Below, one piece after another: positions 16,631-24,717 of a DNA stretch of 24,717 nucleotides. The stretch is taken from positions 1-24,717 of the forward strand of contig CAMPET010000201.1 in NCBI GenBank assembly GCA_946803715.1, given 5' to 3'. Both the position numbers and the translations under genes were made by a program. The notes beneath the pieces are model-generated. The model worked only from the letters and a program-made list of their open reading frames with translations. It did no database searches and was not told the origin of the DNA. Origin of the DNA: Beroe ovata. Lineage: Eukaryota > Ctenophora > Nuda > Beroida > Beroidae. Position 1 is the first letter of the stretch. Every line of letters starts with the position of its first letter.

Positions 16631-19320
16631 TCACCTCTTGTTGATATTAGCACGTTTCACAGCAATTTCCCGCTCAGAACAGAGGAATAGTCCGGCGAAC
16701 CCGATAACCACTCCGATAATCACGAGGAACAGGATCACGACTGGGGGGAGGGAATATGGGGGGACAGGGGGAATATAGGGGGTACTGGGGGGGGGGTATG
16801 GGAAACCGTAGATCGTACAGTGCTCAGACTGATCATGAACAGAATCGGTCATGATCTGACTAATATGAATACCAATTACCACCTTTATCCTAAGTCGAGA
16901 TCAGCCCGTGTATGATGTGTGTTTTCTTGGCTGTTGTACAGCAGGGTGTACGATGTGTGTGTTACTTGTGTGTGTGTGTGTGTGTGTGACATGAATCATG
17001 CAGTGAAGGATAGGAATAGAATTAATTCGCATCATCGTGTAAAAAAGTACTCATGAAAATTCGTATAATAGTAAGGGAAAAATAAGCAAAATTTTTAGTC
17101 ATCTGGGAAAAAATTCCGTTAAGAGGTTTTAGTGTTTTAATCAATTGGTATAGGTCTCAGGAAGCACCAAAAAAAGTTTTCACTTCTGGGACCCTGGGGA
17201 AACCACGTGACGGCCACGCCCATATCTGNCCACTATACAATATACTATAGATACGAATATAGTTCGTTGAATTGAATTTATTTGTCAAGTGAACTCGTGT
17301 CTTTGAAATTTGAAATACATCTATTTATTCACGTGTTTGATTACTGTACCTGGATTGATCTAAAATCAGTACCCACGTTCCACAACGTGGCTAAGGTATA
17401 ATCGAGCCATATAGTGATGTGTGCACTATTGTGGAGGATAATGATAATTGATGAAGTATCTAATCAGCCGGAATGAAACCTCATTATAATAGCAGTACCT
17501 TAAAACCTCCATAATAACACACACACACACACACACACACAAGCAGTTAAAACTTTTTTTTGTAGGAAACCGATATTGGACGTCTATACAAGATCTGAAC
17601 TAAACCAGAGTTTGAACTCACTGATAGCACCAGTACACGAAGATGAATCCAGGGTGGTATCCGTCTGTTCGAAATCTTCCCACGTGACAAGAGGTGCTTC
17701 TGAAACACAAGGAAATACTTTCAAATTCAATTCAAACTCACCGATCGTTCATTCTCAGCTTGAATGGTATTTGAAAGACACGGGTCTCCCCTGTGAATCA
17801 ACATATCCCATTTTAAGATTGATCAATTTGACTCAAAACCTGATTCTGAAGTTTCCACTTCTGTTTCTGTCTCTGTCCCACTTTCGACAGAGAATATTCT
17901 GATGACGTCATTATCGGTCAAGCCACGTGACCATATGGTGACTCCACATGTGGAACCATCCAACCCTCCCTCTGATTCATATGTGTCACTGAGTTGCTTA
18001 CCTGGGGAAATGGAAAATGATTGCCAGGAAGCATTCAAAGTTGGTAATTTGAACCATCTAAATCCCGATGACCATGGCAACAAAACAGTGGCAACTCAAA
18101 TGTATGACATTTTGACAATCAATATCACGGGGTACCCAATCCATCCCATGGATTCCACGTTTGCACCTACCTACTTGCCACGTTCCATTAAAGTTGAGAT
18201 CCATCCCCGTTGCAGATGTATCATTAACAACAAGGTTCCCATCCTGGTAAAACCTTGCCCCGGATTCTGATAACCACGTGAGGGTCACGTGACTTCTCTT
18301 ACTGCGAGACAAGGTGATGTTTGCAATCACATGACTGAGAAATAGCACCTGAAAATATATGGTTTGCCATGGAAACACTGTTTTAAACTTGCGTTGCCTG
18401 GGGGAAGTGTTGATGAAGTTGGAGCATAGTAACTAGTAAGATATTTGACTACAATTTCTACTTTATTCAATGTCTACTTTATTTTATTTCTACTTTGTTT
18501 TACCTATATTGTCATAATTCACGTATGATATCTGAATTCACTCTACCTGCCATACTCTATCTAGTTGCAGTACTCTGTACCTGTTTAGTAGACAGATATA
18601 TGAGGGAGGCACCACTTGGATCGACATACTCCAGTACATCCACCATGTCGTCTGTGTTGGGTGTCATCCACAGACTCACTGCCATTCCATCTGTGGCAGG
18701 AGGAGTGAAAGCGTGGGGAGTGAAAGCGAGGGAGTGAAAGTGTGAGGAGTGAACGCGTGGGACTTGGGAGGGTGCAGACAGTGAGAGTGAGAGGGAGTGA
18801 AGGAACTTTTCCTCATTCCTCAGTCTTACTGTTAAAAAGAGATGCGTTAGGGGATGAGAGAGGGGGTTAGAATATCTGGAGCAATTGAAATGGGAGGGGC
18901 TTATTATGGATTGAAGAGCTGATGTGAGGCTGACGGTTAGGGAATATTGAATGATTGAGAGAGATAGAGAAAGTACCTGATTTAGGGAAATTGGGGTTTT
19001 TCAGGGTCGCGAAACCGGAACCATCGGAGACTATTTGGTTGCAACCTGAAATAGTTAGTGTCTGCTTCAGCATAATATTAGTATTGACCGCTCGGACAAA
19101 TGGTTCCCAGTTGGAGTGGATGAATCAAAATTGGAAACAGTTTCAATTATTCGACTAAAAGCTTGGTGACCCTTCCCCAATTTATAGTACCAATCGTTTT
19201 TCCTTCCCAAAACAAGGAAAAGTACGAGCATAAGCTACATGAGTACTCACAAGGCTGTGCTGAGACTGAGAGTGTGATATCAGCGGATATCAGGACGATA
19301 AGCAGCGGGAAACATACCAT
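16631..19320 (-). CDS. type I membrane protein with LamG-like domain, eight exons (about 310 aa)
   Basis: Exons in minus order: 19251-19320, 18977-19045, 18581-18690, 18171-18348, 17840-18001, 17622-17699, 17350-17390, 16631-16855. All junctions have GT..AG and phases match (1,1,0,1,1,1,0), totalling 933 nt with stop. Residues 1-21 are a signal peptide (ATG chosen because frames upstream lack one). Residues 26-165 form one LamG/concanavalin-like jellyroll: GSGFATLKNPNFP, MAVSLWMTP, SHVTLTWLSESGARFYQDG, FNGTWQVG, CGVTIWSRGLTDNDVI. An acidic T/E/S stalk follows, then a proline-rich stretch (255-274, PYPPPSTPYIPPVPPY), a TM helix (275-295) and a short basic tail (SEREIAVKRANINKR). LamG folds bind glycans or proteins (family knowledge); the partner is unknown. 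Exons 1-5 are well supported. Exons 6 and 8 are moderate, and exon 7 is weak. A donor-like AAGAG|GTGAAT at the stop leaves room for a longer tail. The Ns at 17229 and (in the 5' flank) 19416-19418 do not touch exons. Confidence 0.65.
16735..16800 (+). other. G-rich tract over the proline-rich codons
   Basis: Repeated runs of four to ten G on the + strand are the template of the proline codons in the last exon of the LamG receptor. The spacing fits a G-quadruplex-capable sequence. The G runs are also a likely place for length errors, although the frame is open through them. Confidence 0.5.
16967..16988 (+). repeat. (TG)11 microsatellite
   Basis: A simple dinucleotide run within the last intron of the LamG receptor model. 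Confidence 0.95.
17373..17390. repeat. 7-bp inverted repeat CCACGTT-CCAC-AACGTGG
   Basis: A perfect hairpin with a 4-base loop covers the first 18 bases of the proposed 41-bp seventh exon of the LamG receptor. It either constrains that exon or indicates that the exon call is wrong. Confidence 0.85.
17517..17540 (+). repeat. (AC)12 microsatellite
   Basis: A simple dinucleotide run in the intron between proposed exons six and seven of the LamG receptor. Confidence 0.95.
18700..18760 (+). repeat. 15-16 bp tandem repeat GGAGTGAAAGCGTGG
   Basis: Four variants in a row (GAGTGAAAGCGTGGG, GAGTGAAAGCGAGG, GAGTGAAAGTGTGAG, GAGTGAACGCGTGGG) lie in the second intron of the LamG receptor, directly before the start of copy B1. 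Confidence 0.8.
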
Positions 19321-20060
19321 TCCTCCCGGCCCGCATGCAACTGCTAATGCATGGGCACTGCTGTTGTTGCTAGGTGTGGGCACACGTCATATAGATCTGT
19401 GTGTGTGGGGAGGACNNNGGGGGGGGGGGGCGTGGGCAAGGGTATAGTGTGGGTTAGGAGAGGGGGCAGTGGGGGTTAGTACACTCGTAGGGGGTCAGCA
19501 GGGGGGTGCAGTGGGAAGTTATAAACCTCCCAGCCCAGGCACTGGGTACACGTCATAAAGCCCAGGTAACAACTAATAAATGCTGCTAGGTGTAGGCACA
19601 CGTCATATTATAGAGGAGCTAGCTCGGTTAAAAGAACGAGGAGATGAATAATTGAGAGGTAAAGGGTCAGCAATGGGGGTCACTGATTGTCTGATAATCA
19701 TCCTGGGGGTAGTATAAGGGGGAAAGTGGAGCAGGGGTCTGTAGGAGGTCTCTCGGGGGTCATGTTTTCGATTAGTGAGTCAGAGTAGGAAAAATCGTAG
19801 CAGTAGAGCATATCAATTATCGAGTTTCGAAAAAATGTGATAGAAAAGAGTAAAAAACCTAGAAAAAAGGAGCAAATGTCTCTCCTTTCTTAATCATTAT
19901 ACTCCCCCTAGTTTATTGATTTGAACGTAGGCCGGAAGTCAATAATATACTAGTGTTGCAGCTACTAGTACTATATTTCCGCTGCTACTTATAAACGTGA
20001 TAACTGAGAAGTTGCATCATGATAAGAAAAACGGTCGAAGGAAAAACAGTGGTAATAATC
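18760..20060 (+). repeat. direct copy B1 (1301 bp), abuts N
   Basis: From GGACTTGGGAGGGTGCAGAC to AAACAGTGGTAATAATC, repeated at 20062-21392. It contains exons 1-2 and the 5' flank of the LamG receptor. The flank holds G-rich tracts and an NNN at 19416-19418. Copies differ by substitutions and indels, including a 17-bp CCCTCTTTGCTATTTTC insertion near 20120 found only in B2. Confidence 0.95.
19381..19606 (-). promoter_or_regulatory. three (C/T)ACACGTCAT boxes upstream of the LamG receptor
   Basis: CACACGTCAT at 19381-19390, TACACGTCAT at 19547-19556 and CACACGTCAT at 19597-19606. On the gene strand they read ATGACGTGTG, a bZIP/CRE-like word. The first and third lie in a longer shared phrase GCTAGGTGT(G/A)GGCACACGTCATA. 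All three are conserved in copy B2 (20705, 20878 and 20928). The nearest is about 60 bp above the ATG. Confidence 0.4.
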
Positions 20061-20061
20061 N
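20061..20061. other. single N joining copies B1 and B2
   Basis: The end of copy B1 and the start of copy B2 flank this base exactly, the same geometry as at 14506. Confidence 0.85.
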
Positions 20062-21392
20062 GGACTTGGGAGGGTGCAGACAGTGAGAGTGAGAGGGAGT
20101 GAAGGAACTTTTCCTCATTCCCTCTTTGCTATTTTCCTCTCAGTCTTACTGTTTAAAAGAGATGCGTTAGGGGATGAGAGAGGGGGTTAGAATATCTGGA
20201 GCAATTGAAATGGAAGGGGCTTATTATGAATTGAAGAGCTGATGTGAGGCTGACGCGAGGGAATATTGAATGATTGAGAGAGATAGAGAAACTCAATACC
20301 TGATTTAGGGAAATTGGGGTTTTTCAGGGTCGCGAAACCGGAACCATCGGAGACTATTTGGTTGCAACCTGCAATAGTTAGTGTCTGCTTCAGCATAATA
20401 TTAAGTATTGACCACTTGGACAAATGGTTCCCACTTGGAGTGGATGAATCAAATTTGGAAACAGTTTCAATTATTCGACTAGAAACTGAAAGCTTGGTGA
20501 CCCTTCCCCAATTTATAGTACCAATCGTTTTTCCTTCCAAAAACAAGGAATAATACGAGCATAAGCTACATGAGTACTTACAAGGCTGTGCTGAGAGTGT
20601 GACATCAGCGGATATCAGGACGATAAGCAGCAGGAAACATACCATTCCTCCCGGCCCGCATGCAACTGCTAATACATGGGCACTGCTACTGTTGCTAGGT
20701 GTGGGCACACGTCATGTAGATCTGTGTGTGTGGGGAGGACCTGGGTTTAGGAGAGGGGGGCGCGTGGGCAAGGGGATAGTGGGGGTTAGGAGAGGGGGTA
20801 GTGGGGGTTAGTAAACTCGTGGGGGGTCAGCAGGGGGTGCAGTGGGAAGTTATAAACCTCCCAGCCCAGGCACTGGGTACACGTCATAAAACCCATGTAA
20901 CAACTAATACATGATGCTAGGTGTAGGCACACGTCATATTATAGAGGAGCTAGCTCGGTGAACGGGGAGATGAGTAATTGTGAGGTGAAGGGTCAGCAAT
21001 GGGGGTCACTGATTGTCTGATAATCATCCTGGGGGGATTATAAGGGGGAGAGTGGAGTAGGGGTCTGTAGGAGGTCTCTCGGGGGTCATGTTATCGAGTA
21101 GTGAGTCAGAGTAGGGAAAAATCGTAGCATATTAATTATCGAGTTTCGAAAAAAAATGTGATGCCAAAGAGTAAAAAACCTAGAAAAGAGGAGCAAAAAA
21201 AGGAGCAAAGGTCTCCGCTGTCTTAATCATTATACTACCCTAGTTTATTGATTTGAACGTAGGCTGGAAGTCAATAATATACTAGTGTTGCAGCTACTAG
21301 TACTATATTTTCGCTGCTACTTATAAACGTGATAACTGAGAAGTTGCATCATGATAAGGAAAACGGTCGAAGGAAAAACAGTGGTAATAATC
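20062..21392 (+). repeat. direct copy B2 (1331 bp)
   Basis: Second copy of 18760-20060. After it the sequence continues uniquely from GGTAAACACATTG. It holds the second version of receptor exons 1-2 and the upstream ACGTCAT boxes. Confidence 0.95.
20300..20645 (-). CDS. second (probably allelic) copy of LamG receptor exons 1-2
   Basis: Exon 1 is 20582-20645 (ATG, signal peptide MVCFLLLIVLISADVTLSA, donor CCTT|GTAAGT). Exon 2 is 20300-20368 (acceptor CTATTGCAG, donor TCAG|GTATTG). Compared with 18977-19320 the signal peptide has Leu where the other copy has Pro, lacks two residues near its end, and has Val for Ile. The 23-codon exon 2 product is the same. Splice sites are kept in both although the bases around them vary. 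No exon 3 follows on this side of the N, so this copy cannot make the receptor by itself. The simplest reading is the other haplotype of the same locus, not a second gene. Confidence 0.7.
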
Positions 21393-22260
21393 GGTAAACA
21401 CATTGTTAGAAAATGAGAGGATTGAAGAGGAATACAACTCGCTTGCAAAGTACTAAAACTAATGACAGAAGAAAAAGAATAATCGCAATACTTTTCTTTT
21501 CTCCTTTTCGGTAGGTACCTCTATACTCGCCATGCTGTAGAATGTTAAAGGGTGTGTGTGTGTGTGTGTGTNCAGACTTCTAATCTTTAGTTATAACAAC
21601 GTTACAGCTTCATTTGCTATGTGAAAACACAGTTTGTTGTTACACGCATTTTACGGAATATTGAGTGTCCTGTAGTTTTACTCGACAAAATAACGTGCGT
21701 CTGCGCGCACCTCTATTTTCTAGCCACACGACGTCTATTTACGCGTGAGACTACTATAGTAGTGTGATAGGTGAAAAACACTTTTGTATGAAATGGATTA
21801 TTTCATGGGAAGTTTTGGAAAATCGCAATATAAAGAGGGACTATTATCTGTTTCGATCATTGTTCAAGATCATTTAAACTGTTCATATCACATATCCGGT
21901 CACAAACTCATTCGCAATGCCCAGACTTCTTGGGTAATATGGATGGAAACATGAGATCAAATGATCCATACTGCATTGGAAAGTGGTTCGAAAATCAGAC
22001 AAATGATTCAGGGGGCTCGAAAGAAAGAGTTAGAAGAGCACTTTTCATCACAATGTGATATGGGGTGGAGCATACGTAAACACGTCACATATCATTCAGG
22101 CTAACTTCACTTGACGATTAACAGTTATCCTGGTAGTGATCTGTAGGCAAATGAGTAGCTGTTTAGTGTTTACAGACCAATGCTCCAGACTAGCTATGGT
22201 AAACACAGTTTGCTCAGTTATGAGTGTTTCGAACAGGGTTGGCTGATGCTGTGGTCCATA
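21393..22260. other. intergenic, no gene seen
   Basis: This is the unique flank after copy B2, presumed upstream of the LamG receptor. It holds a (TG) run ending at the N at 21572. No exon is recognised. Confidence 0.4.
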
Positions 22261-22286
22261 TTATGTGGCGTGACGCGATTGCGCTA

Positions 22287-22417
22287 AGATGGCGCCTATG
22301 ATCTTATATTTTAGTTTGCCACAGAACATTCGAGAGAATTATCAAATCGCAGGATATTCCGCTTCCAAGTTGAATTTCTCAGCCGGAGATTTTTTTTCTA
22401 AGATGAATCTGAACTGA
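22287..22417 (+). other. AAGATGGCG start-site-like element with 42-codon frame
   Basis: TAAGATGGCGCC resembles the AAnATGGCG element found at many metazoan transcription start sites and used as a combined start codon. The ATG at 22289 opens 42 codons to TGA at 22415-22417. There is no recognisable domain. It may be a first exon, a short peptide or chance. Confidence 0.15.
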
Positions 22418-23576
22418 AACTGATAATAATTTTTCAATGTGCATGTTGGCATTTGGCTGGAAATGTGGAAATTTTACTCAGTACACTCTGGACTGGGATA
22501 ACAGTGACATATTGACAACGCATTTGCCAGAGAACAAAAAGCTGCTTTGTCAAACACAATGAAATGTTTTAAATCACTCGAAAATGGGAGCAATTGTCGA
22601 GTATGAGACGTTACTCCTACTCCTAGGCCGACACTACATTATGAAGGAGCAATTAGGAATAAAGCAGGATAATCGCATCAATCACCTCATTACATAATTA
22701 CGTGATTAGGAACTTCATTAGCATGCGGAGAAATCCGCACAGTGCGCGGTGCCGCGCGTTTTCTCGGAAATTCAATAAATGATGCGACTGGCAATCATTA
22801 TGTAGTAGGGTCTTTGACAGAATAAAATCACGAGCGACTTATTATTATACTGAGTACTTTGATCACCTATGCATTCATAAGAACAGCAACAAACTGCATC
22901 AGCAGGGCGGCCCAACAGATCATGCCAAGAATGTTATACTGGTTCATTCGGGAAACGGGAACATTGTAGCAGGTATCCACACTTCAATCAAATCTGTGCT
23001 GTCAAGAGAAGATCTGAAGTGTTTGCTTCGAAATGATTCAAATTCGAAATAAGTAGATCTCTCGGTTCCTTTGATAATATGACTAGATGAAGATAGTTGT
23101 CTCGATGTTTGGCATAAGCTCAAATTATCCTGGGATATCACAATACGTTGACTGAAGTGAAGTAGGGTAAGTACTATGCAATTGTGAGTATATGATAACA
23201 ATTACACAGACGTTATAAGATGGCTTAATTGGCAATAAGTGATTTAGATGAGCTGATTGCTCATGGGTCAGTATATTATAGCCACGATATGCGCGCATAT
23301 AACAGGAAATTCCAAATGGTGAATCGTGCTGAAACAACCAACAATCCCATGCTCTCTGCGTGGTAATGATAGACGGTCTGTGCTGATATCATATCATTAC
23401 AGACACAATACTAGTGGCTCAAGTTGTGTGGTAGACATAATATGGAGCTGCAATTTCATGGTAACTATAAACAGGGAAAATATATTGACTGTTCCGGCTA
23501 GTATCGGATAGCGGTACAGACAGCCACGCTAATACTGTTCATCGAGAGAGTTGACAATAAAAGTATGACAATCAAT

Positions 23577-23665
23577 AACTCACTCAGCCACTCACTCACT
23601 TGCTCACTCATTCCCTCACTCACTCACTCAATCATTCACTCAATCACTCGTTCACTCAGTCACTT
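23577..23665 (+). repeat. (TCAC)n degenerate microsatellite
   Basis: An imperfect tetranucleotide run of ACTC/TCAC words with interruptions (ATTC, GTTC). Confidence 0.9.
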
Positions 23666-24698
23666 ATTGATACTCCAGCAATCCTTTATGGAGAGAAAAA
23701 ACCTCCTTGTCCAGCGAAATAAATGAGTTTTTCGCTTAACCAGAAAACGTACGTGAGTCCAAAATAGAATTCTCTTGAAAAAAGTGGCTCGTTTTCGTTC
23801 TGCTTTTTCACTTATCTACAGCAAAAATATATTAAAATGCTTAAACTGAATCGGGTATTGCCTCATTACTAAAGTGGAATAGAACTTCCACTGGAAGTGG
23901 AGGTGAAGAAAGGGGGAACTTATAAATTAGGGGGAAGGATAGCCTGGTGAATCGATTATCTAGTAGTTTAAATCAGACAGCAAGTAAATTACCAAACAAC
24001 GTTCAGACCTATGTGAAATTATAGTGGTGGATCTAGACAATGCAATTGACGAGTCTTTTCTGCATCCATGACAGACAGTGTAAAATTTGAGGAAATTCTA
24101 TGTCAGAAGAAAATATAAAGGATGAGTTAAATTCTAATGGGTAAAGTTTTGATGAGTTAAAATGGTGTGAAATGTGAAGTGCTGGAAAAATCAAATATTT
24201 CATCGAGCGAGCATATACAGGTCAAATGAACAATATTGATCTGAACAATGGCTATGTATTAGGAGAACAATTGCAATAGGGTGTACTGCAGCGAGAATTT
24301 GCATGCACAGCTGAATCGCCGCGCGCATGCCACAACTGATGGCAGCTACCTTGCTTGTTTGTAACACTTCATGTGAATCATAGACTCTATTGTTGTATCT
24401 CGTCAATGGAATATTGAAATAATAGGACGGTTACTGTAGTCTAGAAACCACCATTAATTCAGACTCACGGACTGCATGGTAAGTGCAGTAGTAGAATAGT
24501 CATGGCAGATGGAAAGCGTTAGGTGTCATAGTGAAAGAAGACGCTCAAAGCATGAAATACCTTATAAAATAGCGGATACGCGCGGTTCCTAATAAGCTAA
24601 TAGTAATACAGACTCCAACGCCCATTCCACCAGAATGCGGCACTACTTACTTCAGACTCAGAGCAGATCATGGAGTACTCTGCAGTACCATCTGCTCC

Positions 24699-24717
24699 GG
24701 GGGGGGGGGGGGGGGGG
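24699..24717 (+). repeat. terminal poly-G run
   Basis: Nineteen G close the window. Such a run at the end is often a contig end or low-quality read tail. Confidence 0.7.

Larger units (their letters stand above)
22418..24717. other. intergenic, no supportable gene
   Basis: A + strand frame without an early ATG, from about 22785 to the stop at 23049-23051, reads plausibly (HAKNVILVHSGNGNIVAGIH) but has no family match I can name and no clear splice borders. Other frames of 60-85 codons look random. A CG-rich phrase GTGCGCGGTGCCGCGCG lies near 22743. Confidence 0.35.

Noticed and set aside
18977-19045. CUB-domain start in the second exon of the minus-strand receptor
   Set aside because: The exon at first looked like a CUB beginning (GSGFATLKNPNFP). 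It splices in phase to an exon reading MAVSLWMTP and then the TLTWLSESGARFYQDG exon, so the whole fits one LamG-like jellyroll better.
22785-23051. About 88 open + codons reading HAKNVILVHSGNGNIVAGIH
   Set aside because: It looked somewhat protein-like but has no start codon, no convincing splice borders and no family I can name; chance is not excluded.
24200-24406. 68-codon minus frame with a hydrophobic stretch
   Set aside because: It starts with TTG, has no ATG context or signal for splicing and shows no motif.

Overview
The window looks like genomic DNA of an early-branching animal. It has spliceosomal introns (GT..AG, mostly about 70-500 bp), a rhodopsin-class GPCR with an LDL-receptor class A ectodomain, small extracellular lectin-type genes, abundant minisatellites and AT-rich intergenic DNA. 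The compact introns, gene content and isolated single Ns would fit a polymorphic demosponge draft assembly such as Amphimedon. That placement is inference; nothing in the sequence proves the species.

Layout. 1-3000 is intergenic DNA rich in short tandem repeats. 3001-3426 is a decayed duplicate of a segment found at about 8904-9235: an ankyrin-protein exon on + followed by the tail of a GPCR on -. It stops at an N. 3428-6748 has no supportable gene. 6749-9010 carries three in-phase + strand exons of an ANKRD13-like ankyrin protein. A five-exon gene for a small secreted fucolectin/F5-8C-like lectin (7041-8053, -) lies inside the intron between the first two exons. An intronless 1115-codon LDLa-GPCR gene (9075-12422, -) begins 65 bp after the third exon, probably inside the next intron. 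12800-13369 is a frame-broken remnant of coiled-coil coding sequence. 13370-15722 is a pair of about 1.1-1.2 kb direct copies meeting at a single N. 16141-16380 is a 34-bp minisatellite. 16631-19320 (-) is an eight-exon gene, read here by splice phase, for a type I membrane protein: signal peptide, one LamG-like domain, acidic stalk, proline-rich stretch, TM helix and short basic tail. Its first two exons occur again at 20300-20645 inside a second N-joined pair of direct copies (18760-21392). 21393-24717 has no convincing gene.

How it fits together. The three best genes encode extracellular recognition modules (lectin, LDLa-GPCR, LamG receptor). Two of them sit antisense in introns of a predicted intracellular ankyrin protein. 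Both N-joined direct duplications have the geometry of unmerged overlapping contigs (tail of the left equals head of the right), so they are more likely two haplotypes than true tandem duplications. All exon calls rest on reading frame, splice signals and domain motifs read by eye; no search or transcript was available.
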